The position numbers were made by a program, and so were the translations under genes. Under the pieces are notes generated by a model. That model searched no databases. It saw only the letters and a list, made by a program, of their open reading frames with translations, and had not been told where the DNA came from. Positions 20,225 to 32,113 of a stretch of 64,000 nt of DNA are shown here, in pieces; positions within the stretch are counted from its first letter, which is position 1; every line of letters begins with the position of its first letter. Source of the stretch: Symsagittifera roscoffensis (Eukaryota; Xenacoelomorpha; Acoela; Convolutidae). The stretch spans positions 63,223,290 to 63,287,289 of the forward strand of contig NC_087063.1 in assembly GCF_963678635.1 (NCBI RefSeq). The letters are read 5' to 3'.

Positions 20225-23200
20225 ATCGAAGAGAAGGAAACGTTTCCTATCGAAGGGTTAGAGTGCTATTTTGTTATTTATAGCAGTCTGTATCTCATGT
20301 TTTTTCGATTTTGTCGTATAATTATTCACATGCAGCGTCTTTTTATCGAACCGCCATTCTTTGATTGGGCATGAAGTAGTTTTCTTTGCGCGAACATTGT
20401 AATTCCTTTCGCCGAAACTTTTTGATTCAGATCTAAAATTATTAATAGTGGTTACTGAAAGTATTCGATTGTTTTTTTTTCTTGCGTGAGATTCATAAAA
20501 CAAATCTTTCAAAGCGGGAACTAGACAAAAAACTATTTCATTTAAAACCAATCATTTGAACCTTGTCCAGTATTGAGTAGTCAAGTATTATATTGGCTGA
20601 GGAAAGTATTTGGGTGTTTTTTCGAGAGCTTCACAAAAAATAAATCTTTTTTTCTAAAGAAAAAAACTGGAGCTAGATAAGAAAACATTACACTTAACAA
20701 GGAATCAACTCACCTTTGTCCAGTATGAGGTAGAGTTTTGAATTCAGGGCTACAAATTCCTCCAAAATTTCCCTACCATATTGTCTTTCATTTTCAAAAT
20801 GACTTTTTGTTTTCATCACTATACAGCAGGGGATCTGAAGGGGTAGTTGGAAAAGTCGAAGTCTGGTTGAAAAAATTTGAAGTCTCCATAAATGTTTTTG
20901 GTTTTCACGGCATATATGAAGCTATCGGTATCGCCGTATTTTAGTTCTAATTGGAGGCTTGGTTTCATTTTGTGTATTGAAACTCAAACATATAATTTTT
21001 TGCGAGGTCCAAAATTATTCCCCACACCAAGGTTGGTTTAGTCCACTTTACTCTTGAAACCTCTAATAATATTGTGGCAATTTAAACGATATCGATTATT
21101 CATATTGCTCTTAGATGTTTTTTTTTTCTAGAAGCTCCCTTTCGGTTGTTACAATTTCAACATTCTTCCTATTCAGCATAGACTCCATGAACTTTCCGAA
21201 CGCAGAGGTTACCTGCTGGAACTTGATTTCTGCGTTTTTTCTGAGTTCGGTATTGAGCTGAACAAAAGGAGCCAACCATTTTGCTTGCTTAAATCTATGC
21301 CTAGTTGATAATATAAAATCGGGGTCAAGTAGTGGAGAACATTCTTAGCTTGGGGTTAAAGGTCTGCATCAGCTTTAGTATTTTGAGAAGTGTTTTGACG
21401 TTCGGTTGGGCAGCCATTTCGATTTGATCCGTGCTGAGCATATCCATTGTTACTACTTCTATGGTAGGCGCGATTTGAAAATCTTGAAAGTATCAAATCT
21501 TCAGGTGTTTTGAATGCAAATCTTCGGGTGTTTTGAGATCTCCTTCCACAACGTATCCCAATTTAGAATCCGGGCTAGTCATCATCAAGTTTTTTCAACT
21601 AGGACAAAATCTTTTAGTGGTGGTGGATAATTCTCCATGATTCCCCCGTAAAAGTTATTCGCATCAATCTTAATTATGAAGCTTGATTCTTCATTGGGTT
21701 CAAACGAGCTTGTGTACTTGTTGTTCGCTTTCCAATACTTCTTGACATATACGGATGACATGCCATCACGGATCAAAATTTGGGTTTTATCCAGGTGCAC
21801 TTGTTCTGTTAATGGTCTAAAATCCGTCCTGCACATTTTCAAAAACGCGTCGCCTGCAAGATTGCTCGCGGTTTAGTGAAGGGGGCAGTCCAGTCTATAC
21901 GTTTCGTAACAAACAGATCTTAACTTCTCAAATACACAAGCTAAAAGGAAAACATCTGAGGCTAAATAGATGTCATGGTAATCTCCTACGTTTTTGCACC
22001 GTAGCTGTTATAATACTTTCATCGCATAGCTGTATTCCAGTTTGCCACCGCTGACTTCTGCCCCTTGTAAACTGTTTATCCACAATCTTCTTGCCGGCAA
22101 TTTTGTTTCTTTAAATTTCTTGAAGCTGTTCACGTATGAATACTGGTAGTAGCCCTTTTGTTTGAGGAGATCTATTTGCTTTTGTGAGTAACCCATTGAT
22201 GCAATTTTTGTTTTCATCAGCTGAAATCCAACGGATGACAAATTTTCAGTTAGCTGACTCAATGAAGAGGGCATACACTTGTATGAGTCTATGAAGCGAA
22301 AGATCTCATAAATTTGTGTTTGTCATATTTTTCCCGTGTTTGTCCTCAATTTCTTTTACCCAAACCGACCTAGTCAGTGAGATTTAATTTTCAGTGGAAG
22401 GGCTATTGAAATATGTTCCTATTGTGAAGGTCTCTTACAATATTATGGATGTCGTAGTTAGACAAAATGTGAACTATTACCTGAGTGAACTTAGGCATTT
22501 TCCTTGCTAGATTACATTCCTGATGCGCCCAACCTAGAAATTTCTTAGTAACGTGGCACTGGTTGACTACCATTATGGATTCTTCAGCGAATTGTTCCTC
22601 ACAAATCCAACAAGTGTCTGCCGCTTCTCTCGGAAATTCGAGTTGTCGTACAAAGTGAAGTATTTACGTTTGTCATTGCAAATCTCCCTCGCTAATGATT
22701 CCAATGATTTTATCACCTTCCTCATAGTGTCTGGTCCTCTACCAATTTCGTACTTGATTGGAAATGAGTTGCCATGCTCAACTACAACTAGTCAATAGCT
22801 GCATGGTTTATGAATTTCCACTGTTTAATTAAACGTAAGAAGAAGCTGGATTGCGAGTAGGTCCCGGAACAGGGACATTTATTGACTCACGATCGAAATA
22901 GGTTACGCGCGGCGCAAATCATCTTGCCATTAGGTTCTTGAATTGTTTGGTTTTTATTGGATTTTGGCATCTTTATAGATAGTCTTTCCGTTTTGTAATA
23001 CAATTCTTGATGATTTTTCATGATTTAGCTTGACGTGCAAATATGATCACATTTTCAACATACTTCGTTTGGTTCGCGGCTTGGCTGTTTTTGCACAAAC
23101 ATCATCATCTTACAGAGTCCTTCGATGAGGACATAGTGGTAGTTGTCGTCACTGTTTACCAACAACAGGAGGTCTACCGTAAAGTTACAGTCTGATCTTT

Positions 23201-24411
23201 TAGACACATGAACGGGTGTTAGCTCGTTATCTTCATATCTAAATCACTAATTTAGGTTATCCGAAAACTAATTATTTTTTTGGATTCTGCTTAATTTCGT
23301 ATAAAGCATTGTGGACAACGTATATGTTTTTTTTTTATCAAAAGATTTTTCATCAATTTTTCCTACCGGAAAACGTTGATTTGTACCTTTTTGAGCCGCT
23401 CAAACCGCTAAATGGTGAACAAACTCATAGACAGCTGGTGGTCACCGTTGATCTCCACCAGATTCAGTTGTACTTTCGATCGTATGTGCTGATCTGTGCC
23501 TTTTTCCACCATCGTTGTTCCGGCTCTTATAGTGGAGGCTTTTCGGGTTGGTAGTGACATGCTGCGTAGTTGCAATACAGGAAACAGTTATGATCTGATA
23601 TGTTTAGGACATTTATCACATTTCTCTGTTGCTACTTCAATTTCGGTGGTAGCGGGATATGCGATTCTGCTCTGATTGGGGATAGTTTTGCTACACAAAT
23701 GTTGACTCTGCTGATCTACTGATTTCATCTATCACAAATCCGCTCCTCTGAGAACCAAACATTGTTAATCAATTGGTCTACCATTTCGCTAATGGTTTAA
23801 CCGCTTACCCCTCCAAAGTACAAACTATACAAGGCTGATTTGACAAATATTGTAGTCTTATGAGACTGGTCGTCTTCCTCCACAAACTTCACGAGACGCC
23901 TCGTAGCTGAAACTTGTGAGGTACATTCTGAACATGATCAGAAATCAGCTGGTTAACTGCTTCCTTCTCATTCATTTTTAGGCTAAGCATGTCTACTTCT
24001 CCTTTTCCGATCACAAGTTCAAACTTTTTCAACTTTCCGCCAGAAGCGCTCTATTGGAGTGTAGCAGAGATTGCACCTTTGATTTTATTGCTGACTTTAG
24101 GCTCGCACGTTTGCAGCCCATGTTCCTGTTGCATATGCGTTTAGTAAGCTTGGTAGGAGGTGTAAAGGGTTTTACAGAACACACAATGCTTTTCTATCTC
24201 GATTATATGTTCCGTGGCAATGTGTTCTCGCGCAAATCCCAGTGTTTCGAAAGACTCTCGACATTCACTGCAAATAGTGCGAGACATTTTTTTTTGCTTC
24301 AACTCCATGCACTCTAAGCAGGTGTTTTCTGTAGTTTCTTTTACCCGTTAACTGCACACCGCATTCATCGCAGATTACTGGTTTTTCCCGTTTTTTTGCT
24401 TTCTCCGACAT
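20225..24411 (-). pseudogene. polB: Polinton protein-primed DNA polymerase B, frameshifted
   Basis: The reading runs right to left. It starts at ATG 24411 with three C2H2-like zinc fingers (CDECG..H....H; CSECR..H....H; CVFCK..H....H, about 24390-24120). A VNSDDNYHYVLI block follows near 23150, then a Polinton-specific Cys-His segment (CWICEEQF) near 22630 leading into NLARKMP and LSNYDIHN. The KGYYQYSYV..F..F.ETKLP block lies in 22274-22008 and motif A, DANNFYGG, at about 21665. The motif B neighbourhood (LDLAKNYMFEFQY) is near 21020, motif C, YGDTDS, at 20938-20921, and a C-terminal PFDRKRFLL near 20245. Motifs A and C keep their catalytic Asp residues, but the frame breaks many times. The length of about 4.2 kb suits a full polB. 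Role: protein-primed copying of the element. Confidence 0.88.
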
Positions 24412-25671
24412 CACGTTCCGGTATCACCTCTCCAGAACGTTCGTGAATGTATCAAATTCGCTAGCTTCGCAATACTTCTCCAACCACGCGATCACTATAG
24501 GGTGTAGTTTTGATGTTTTCCCAATAATCAGGGAAATTTCTATTCGGTCGTCAAAATATTCAAATATGGTATAGAGATTCTGAAATTCTTTAGTTTAAAA
24601 ATTTTTTAATCGAGCGAACCGCTTGTTCAGACGTTTTATCATATCTTCTGGGGACAACAGTAACGAACCATTTGCGGAGAAAAAGAATTCAAAAGTGATT
24701 TTCGAAATTTCGTTTTTCTAAATTGTTTGTCTGAAGTTTATATTTAAGTAAACTCAATATTACTTTAACGATGGTTTATCTGGAATGTTTAACCTTTTTA
24801 ACTACCTCTTTGAACGTGTTCTATTTATCGGCTTATCACGAGGCTTTGAGCCAATTAAGTAACCAAATAATAGCCCTCTCCAAGTAAAAGGAATAAAATT
24901 TGCTGAAAACCTCGTAAAAACTTTATGGTGTGACTCTATTACCCGGAAATTGTTAATATTTTTTTGCGGTTTAATCCTCTAATTTAAGTACCGGTACTAA
25001 AATTAAGACAAAATTGGTTTGTTGAAATGAGTAAAAATGGCAAAACCACCTTTTATTAGCAATGGCTCGGCAATGAATCACTATTCCTAGGCTATGAAGA
25101 GGTATTATAAAGAAGTGCATGGATTTCCTGCAAATCAAATTCTAAAATTTAATTTAAAAGTTTTGAAAAATCTAGTTTTGAGAAGTTTTTTTGATAAAAA
25201 CTGTTTCTTGAGTTATACTGCACTCATCGACTCATAATTCATGATTAATTAGAATTAGAGCCACAGTCATGAGGGTCATTTACGTTCTCTTTTTTCTGGG
25301 CAACTCAGTAGCCTGGCTAGTCTTACATTTGGTTAAAATTTTAGATGTGAAAAAAACATTCGAAGATTGATGGGAAAATTTGAAAGAATCAAAACAAAAT
25401 GAAAATTAAAAATTGGAAAAAACTCGTCGCAAGACTTTTTTGTCGCAAACTGTCCAATAAAGCTTCCAATCGATCAGACTAGAGTTATAACACTTTGGAA
25501 TACCTTTGAGAACCTCTAAAGATGTTTTTTCGATATGTGATTTTTTCTCTTGAGTGTATAAATCGTGAACCAAGATGAAAACTGAATTTTTTCATTATCC
25601 AGCAATCTCTCGGAACCAAAAGTCGTTTTTCGGCCGAACATTGCAAAAACGCATTCTTTTTTCTTAAAAAC
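24412..25671. other. Polinton interior, no gene recognised
   Basis: AT-rich sequence between the polB start and the duplicated 1.3 kb unit. Only short ORFs are present (for example 25485-25682 minus) and none shows a motif. It may hold the polB upstream region. Confidence 0.5.
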
Positions 25672-26948
25672 AGTTCCTTCATTGTAAATTTTCATTCTTT
25701 AGATTTTTGGATTTTTGAACCAAATATAAAATTAACTTTTTTTAGGTAACTGAAACGAACCGATTAATTTGGATAGAACCGTAGGCTCAGAACGTCAAGA
25801 TTTTTAACTTCGGAAAAAAAATTTTTTATGATTGTTTTTGAAAAAAGGTTACTCTGAATTTTCATAAATTTCTTATAATAAGATTTTGACTAATTCAAGG
25901 TTCTGAATCAAATAATTTATTATTTGATAAAGATAGATGCTTCGTAATGAGGACCTTTTCTGTTCTCCTATAGTAGGTCAAGCTATTAAGATAAGTAATT
26001 TTTTTCATCTGGATTATTCATAGAATGAGAAATGACATGTGAATTTGGGTTGAAAACGAAAATCGAAAAATTTACAAAACTAAAATTAACCTAAAATTTT
26101 GTTTCCAATGTTTTGCTATGAGTTGCTTATCAACATTCTAGGAAACAAAGGGTTCCTGGAACTAGTCTAGTATATCAAAACCTTGTCTTTTTCAATAAAA
26201 GACTTTATTGGACATTTTACCTCATACGCTTTCTATCTCTTTCTAGATTTTTCTTTTTTTTTGAAATTTCTTTCCATAAATTAGATTAGAGGAGGAGAAA
26301 TTGTTTACAAAAAGAAATCAGAGTGGTTTAAAAAAATGAAAGCAACGCATCAAAACAAAACAAGCTCCAGAATTTTAATAAACAAAAGCTAAGTTTTCAA
26401 AAAATTTTCCTAAAATTGATTGAATGCAATTTTACGCTTCTTGGTCGTATAGCAAGCTGCTACTGGCGGTGTATCTGGGAATTTTTTAGGAGCAGCTGAT
26501 TCAACATCACCGTCGGAGGGCTGTGACACTGATCTGATTGTTGTTGCTTTTGTTGCCACGTCTGCAGTTGAGTCGGGAGGAGAGGAGATTGACGTCGTTG
26601 ACTCGATGTCCCAGTAGGATGCACGCTCTACCAAGTCCCTAAAGTATCCTTCCTGGATGTCATACAAGTAAATCGTCTCGCAATCGTAGCAAAAAAGATT
26701 TTTTTGAGGAGATTGCTCGAGTTATCCGGGGTCGTTGATGTCAGTCTTGTCCAAAGAAGGACAGGATTCTGTCTCTGTGCAGCTGTAAAAAAAAATTTCC
26801 TGCTCTGACGCAGAAGGGTGATCTGGTCGAGGGAATAATTGGGAAGCATCATGTGGTTTTTAATAGTCCAATCGCGATACTCTTGGTCTGAGGGTCGACA
26901 AGCCAAATCGTTGAATGGAGAGGGCATTCTCTCCAGTTCTTGCTGTAA
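25672..26948 (-). repeat. 1.3 kb tandem duplication inside the Polinton, copy 1
   Basis: Begins at AACAGTTCCTTCATTGTAAATTTTC and repeats from 26949 with an offset of about 1.3 kb. It includes the gene fragment below and about 700 bp of AT-rich flank (landmark AGATAGATGCTTCGTAATGAGGA at 25930 and 27237). Confidence 0.85.
26410..26948 (-). pseudogene. Unknown protein with C-terminal KKRK, copy 1 (5'-truncated)
   Basis: The downstream part of the same gene as 27718-28375. It reads SPFNDLACRPSDQE and SLDQITLLRQSRK in one frame and then, past a run of nine T/A near 26790, SSPPDSTADVATKATT and YTTKKRKIAFNQF in another. The upstream coding part is missing because the duplication boundary at 26948 joins it to unrelated sequence. 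I recognise no domain family. A Ser/Thr/Pro-rich disordered tail and the KKRK cluster suggest a nuclear protein. It lies on the same strand as the Polinton genes, between polB and the capsid gene. Confidence 0.5.
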
Positions 26949-28255
26949 AACAATTCCTTCATTGTAAATTTTCATTTTTTAGAGTTTTGGATTTTTGAAC
27001 TAAATATAAAATTAACTTTTTCGAGGTAACTGAAGCGAACCGATTAATTTGGACAGAAATGTAGGCTCAGAGCATCAAGATTTTTTAATTCGGAAAAAAG
27101 ATTTTTTCATGATTTTTTTTGAAAAAATATTATTCTGAATTTTCATAAATTTCTTAAAATAAGATTTTGACTTTTAAAATAAGATTTTGACTATTTAATT
27201 CAAGGTTCTGAATCAAATAATTTATTTTCTGATAAAGATAGATGCTTCGTAATGAGGATCATTTCTGTTCTCCCACACTAGGTCAAGCTATTAAGATAAG
27301 TAATTTTTCATCTGGATTATTCATAGAATGAGAAATGACATGTGAATTTGGGTTGAAAACGAAAATCGAAAAATGTACAAAACTAAAATTCAACTAAAAT
27401 TTTGTTTCCAATGTTTTGCTATGAGTTGGTTATCGACATTCTAGGAAACGAAACAAAGGGGTCCCTAGACCTAGTCTAGTATACCAAAACTTTGTTTTTC
27501 AATAAAAGACTTAATTGGACATTTTACCTCATACGCTTTCTATCTCTTTCTAGATTTTTCTTTTTTTTTGAAATTTCTTTCCATAAATTAGATTAGAGGA
27601 GAAGAAATTGTATAAAAACAGAAATCAGAGTGATTTAATAAAAATGAAAGCAATCCATCAAAACAAAACAAGCTCCATAATTTTAATAAACAAAAGCTGA
27701 GTTTTCAAAAAATTTTCCTAAAATTGATTGAATACAACTTTACGCTTCTTGGTAGTATAGCAAGCTGCTACTGGCGGTGTATCTGGGAATTTTTTAGGAG
27801 CAGCTGATTCAACATCACCGTCGGAGGGCTGTGACGCTGATCTGATTGTTGTTGCTTTTGTTGCCACGTCTGCAGTTGAGTCGGGAGGAGAGGAGATTGA
27901 CGTCGTTGACTGGATGCCCCAGTAGGATGCACGCTCTGCCAAGTCCCTAAAGTTTCCTTCCTGGCTGTCATACAAGGAAATCGTCTCGCAATCGTAGCGA
28001 AAAATATTTTTTTGAGGAGATTGCTCGAGATATCCGGGGTCGTTGATGTCAGTCTTGTCCAAAGAATGACAGGATTCTGTCTCTGTGCAGCTGTAAAAAA
28101 AAATTTCCTGCTCTGACGCAGAAGGGTGATCTGGTCGAGGGAATAATTGGGAAGCACCATGTGGTTTTTAATAGTCCAATCGCGATGCTCTTGGTCTGAG
28201 GGTCGACAAGCCAAATCGTTGAATGGAGAGTGCATTCTCTCCCGTTCTTGCCGCA
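26949..28255 (-). repeat. 1.3 kb tandem duplication inside the Polinton, copy 2
   Basis: Second copy, differing by scattered substitutions and an 18-bp local duplication (AAATAAGATTTTGACT) near 27157-27190. The gene in this copy extends further 5' (to about 28375) than in copy 1, so copy 1 is the truncated one. Confidence 0.85.
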
Positions 28256-28375
28256 CAATGACGATCGGTTCTCTCGTGTAAGTTTGATGGATTACCCTTC
28301 GCTCAGTTTCGGAATTACTTGCAGAGGACTCCTCATGGTTATATTTTGAATTTTGTCCTTCTTCTGATACTGAGT
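27718..28375 (-). pseudogene. Unknown protein with C-terminal KKRK, copy 2 (longer)
   Basis: One frame is open from about 28375 (no Met; a CTCAG possible acceptor just upstream) through a Ser/Glu-rich stretch, TREPIVIVRQERERMHSPF and DWTIKNHM, to RQSRK. At a run of nine T/A (about 28097-28106) the continuation moves to another frame: LDKTDINDPGYLEQSPQK, YDSQEGNFRDLAERASYW, SSPPDSTADVATKATT and a basic end TTKKRKVVFNQF. The shift at a homopolymer is present in both copies, so it predates the duplication or marks a short intron. I recognise no family. It may be a Polinton accessory gene or the 3' exon of a captured host gene; the basic end would suit a nuclear localisation signal. Confidence 0.5.
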
Positions 28376-28399
28376 ATCAACTGAGTTGTTTGAATGAGA

Positions 28400-28871
28400 T
28401 TGAGAAAATGAAAATGAGTAGCGTACAAATTCGAAAAAGCTATAAGGGTGTGTGAATGGTGGTTGAGGTTGTGGTTGTGGCTGGTCTAAACGAGTGCCAT
28501 ATAGATTTCAATCTGATTCACGGTGTTAGTAAGCAGATAGTGACAAGGCGGACATACTTAAGATCTATAATTCAAATAGAGTGCATGAAGCCTTTTTTTA
28601 TTATATCCCCCAGACAAGGGGCTATAAACGTCCCCATTTCAAAGTGAGTACATGTATGCCGAGATGTAACCTTAACTGAGATTTATGACCCACTCAGGGC
28701 TTGCCAGACAGGAGTGAGACATGCAGCAAACATTTTGCTATCTCATAAAACTCTAACCGCAAAAACTAATTAATTTCTCCAGCTATAGACCGAAGGGGCG
28801 CCATAAAAAGTTCACACATATTTATTTATCTTCTATCCAATTCACTATTCATTTTACTCTCTCATACAAGA
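28400..28871. other. Intergenic Polinton interior, nothing recognised
   Basis: A GGTTGTGGTTGTGGC-type patch near 28460 and a stretch ending in AAGAGTGGACCGACAAGTC. No gene or structured RNA was recognised. Confidence 0.4.
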
Positions 28872-29703
28872 GTGGACCGACAAGTCACTACAGTCACCAC
28901 CACCGCTATGTACTCGTCGCTAGAAAACGATACAGACATTTACGTTGATTTTCAAGATTTATTGGGAGAAAAACGCATTGTACGAGTTGGAACGAAAACT
29001 TTCGACAAAACGGGTATATATATATTACAACAAAAATTTAAAGAAAAGAACTAAGTTGGCATGTTGAAGTGTTATCAAGCAGTGACCTTGGCGACAAAAG
29101 AATATGTATCTTTGGCCGATAAAAGCCCAAAAAATTTTTAAAAAATGGTTGAACAAAAAACAGGTAAAAAGACTTCATGCTCATGCTCAGCTGCAAATGA
29201 TAAACAATATAAAAGAAGATTCAGGTCAAAACATTCGGTCCGTCCCGAAAACTAATGTGCTGAAAGTATTGATGAAAACAATGCGGATGATGAAAAGTCG
29301 AATAATAAAAGGTGTAGAGTTGCCTGAAACAGAAAAAAAAGTTTGAATTATTTGTTTAACCAGCAGAATGGTTGAAGCAATGTATGACCAGTCGCCTGAG
29401 TTTTTCAAAAAATTTCAAAAGAATTTAAAATTTTTCTTTCTGAACAACGAACCCGGCATCTCACAACTCCCTCCAAACACAAATTTTGCTTTTGCAACCC
29501 ACTCAATTCAGAACGAGTCTTGCACCCAATCGCTCGACAATGACCATCCCCACATCCATGTTCTCATTAAATTAACAAAAGATTGTGTCAACGTAGTGAA
29601 CAAGATGACCACTTTCGTAGTACCTTGTCTATTCTCATCTTTCAAACATCTAATTTTTGGTTGGAGTAAAACTCAGCTATCGGGTCTTAAGTTCAAAAAA
29701 TAA
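28872..29703 (+). pseudogene. Plus-strand ORF series, unknown; HIH motif
   Basis: Three plus-strand ORFs (28872-29054, 29104-29346, 29368-29703) follow one another opposite to the Polinton core genes. The first is acidic with DIYVDFQDLLGEKRIVRV. The second is Lys-rich. The third (111 aa) contains FFLNNEPGISQLPPN and then DHPHIHVLIKLT. A His-hydrophobic-His triplet inside a hydrophobic strand resembles the HUH metal site of Rep endonucleases, but no paired catalytic Tyr, helicase or Cys cluster is evident, so that assignment is weak. An ATG-rich, interrupted arrangement suggests a decayed gene. Alternatively this is chance coding in AT-rich DNA. Confidence 0.3.
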
Positions 29704-30449
29704 AAAGTAATGTCAACTACAACAATTGTATTAACACTTCAAATGACGTTGGCGGCGCTCCTCTACAAAAAAAAGTTGCCACAAGTTTACTCTGCTTCTT
29801 AAACTCGATCCATACAAATTCAAATTGTAAACTAATGCAATAAATGACACCGAGTTTTCTAAATTAATGGATTTTATTTTGAATGGTCACGGTCGTTTGG
29901 AGATTGATTTAAATACTTTGTTTGTTAACTTTTTAATGGAAAAGAAATTTAAATGCTAAAATCGATTTTTACAGCCTTAGATAACACAAGAGGCAAATGT
30001 TCTATCAAAAAAAAGTTGTTTGGAAAAAACTCAATAATAGATGATTATAGAAAATTATCAGTATTTCAAATTTTTAACATCATGTTTATCAAAACGCATC
30101 ATGTTGTGGTCGTTTAGTTTGAAATCTTTATGAATTTTGGATGAATTGTTAATATGAGCAACATAAATACAATAAAGTTGACACAAGACCAAAATAGCTG
30201 ATTGGATTGGCTTGTTCGTCAGTATTTGGTTTCCTTCATGATTAGAATATCTCATGTATTTGTGAACACGTGAATAATTGTGTAGTCCTTGTCCAAGAGG
30301 ACCTGCAAAAAAAACTGACCACCAGCTTGAGGTAATAGTAACCAGCGAGTTCCTGGCTGGTCTGAGTTGGACGCGTTCACTATCTTAAAAGTATTGTCGC
30401 GTTCCAGTATTGCTCTGAATGCTATGTTAATTGGAAAAATGCCTCTAAT

Positions 30450-31837
30450 TCAATGTTTTGAATGGTTGTATCGGTTAATAAGCTCAATAATCTTCAAACT
30501 GTCCGTTTAGTTTCCGATTCAGTTCCTTAGAATGTTTTAAGCTATTTTTCTATGGGAACGCACGTAAACTGTTGATGAAAACACCCATGAGAACTAACTC
30601 TACAATTTCTCCCCGCGTTTCATCAAACTGCAGAAGTTTTGAAATGGTGCAATTGGTCAATTCATGATGAATAAAGGCATGCGACGCCTGTGAGTAGATG
30701 TGAGATCAAATGCCACAATAAAATAATTGTGATAATTAGCCAAACTGATTCCATGACTATTGTTAAAAACAAAGTCTAGAGCTTCTAATGTGCTATAGTA
30801 TATTCTTTTGTTATCAGTCGTTGACACAGGTGTGCCTGCATTGTTTAGACTGTTTTGGTAACAATGATTCTATTCAGCTGAAATGTTTGATATGAAACGG
30901 GTCTGTTCGGTTAGTACCCAGGTATGCTGTATTCGAGCTCATTGCCAAAATCATTCGACGAATTGGCTCTTTGGCAAAAACGTCTTCTTGTCGCCAACTT
31001 TGCACACCAGTTGTGGCCAAAAATAGTTGTTGGTAAAAATTAAATAAAATAGTATAATGCGAGTGTTTTCCACAGAGTTTTTTCTATCGATGATAGTACA
31101 AAATCTGTTACTGTCATTTTGCGCTAAATTAGGTTAGCCTCAGTGATTTCAACACGGTAATGTTTATCATCTCTATTCTCGTACATAATGACAAAGCCAT
31201 TAGGACATCGTCTCAGAGAAAGTCTTATTGTAACACCGCTGATGAGATGATCGTCACACGATAAAAAATCACACGTATTTTTGCCAAACAGACGGAAATT
31301 GTTTGATGCAGCTACGATTCGCTTACGTTCCGCAACATCTTCAGCTCGCCCGCCCACTAGCACCATCAATATCTGATGAATTATCTTCATAATCATAACC
31401 TTGACAAGCAAGCCATGCTTTCTTTGCATCAATTCCTTGTGAAAATTCGGTCTCACTGAAACTCTTATGGGCAAATTGGCATTAGTTGTTGAACTTTTTT
31501 CTCCATTCAGAGACATTGTGCAATTGGAAAATAAAGATGACAGTGGATTTTTAACCAAATATGGGGTGTCTCGTTATATTACCACTGTAGCATGAGTTTG
31601 AAGTTCTTTATCATGATTTTGAACAGTGCGTGCTACAATCGCCAAGCGAATTCGTTAAAGATCGATAGATTTAATTCTGTCTCCTAAAATTTCAAATTCG
31701 AGCATGGGACCATCAGGTAAGTAAGATGGATCAATTTTTTGAGTGAATAAATTTTCAAGTGTAACGAGTTGCGGAGTTTTTTTATATAAATCTAATGAGC
31801 TGTGAGTTGCTTTAGTTGGTAATAAAATGGAAATCAC
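30450..31837 (-). pseudogene. Polinton double-jelly-roll major capsid protein, copy 1 (longest)
   Basis: The N-terminus is at 31837 (MISILLPTKATHSSLDLY, then PDGPMLEFEI..D.IKSIDL), matching the start of the metazoan Polinton capsid family annotated as F54H12.2-like. The middle ORF 31558-31124 carries LFSNCTMSLNGE, FRLFGKNTCDFLSCDDHL and FVIMYENRDD. The C-terminal half continues at 31020-30450 with GVQSWRQEDVF, DPFHIKHFS, ISLANYHNYFIVAFDL. A stop after IKHFS, several frame changes and an internal deletion within the middle (compared with the family) mark it as dead. Role: building block of the predicted virion. Only this copy keeps the C-terminal half, because the amplified unit starts at 31018. 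Confidence 0.82.
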
Positions 31838-31849
31838 TTCGTACTTTAG

Positions 31850-32060
31850 TGAAAAAATTGTATTTTTACTGTGTTTTTCAAGGCTTGTTTCGGTTTTTTC
31901 TTCCTGGTTGCTATATGTCTTATTTCGGTTGCTGCTTGAACAAGTAATTCTTTTCCAATAGGTTTCGCTGCTGGTACTATAAATTTCCGAGCTTATGGAA
32001 GTGCTACTCGACCAATACCCATGGAAACAACACCGATGCCACTACCCCGCTGTCTGTAAT
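31850..32060 (-). pseudogene. Polinton pVI-like minor virion protein, copy 1 (with deletion)
   Basis: The N-terminal part reads GHYRQRGSGIG and SMGIGRVALP, then an in-frame stop (TTATGG on the plus strand), then FIVPAAKPIGKELL. The glycine-rich start followed by an amphipathic helix with IGKEL is typical of the small Polinton protein compared with adenovirus protein VI. Compared with the other three copies, 139 bp near the 3' end have been lost at 31858. The gene lies directly between the minor capsid and major capsid genes. Confidence 0.65.
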
Positions 32061-32113
32061 GTCCCGAGAAGTGAGGCATGGTCGCTTGATTTTGCTAGTA
32101 CGCCTCCATTATC

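Noticed and set aside
23309-23554. Plus-strand 81-aa ORF and other plus ORFs at 22553-24317
   Set aside because: They lie over the polB coding strand and carry no motif; polB family blocks read on the minus strand.
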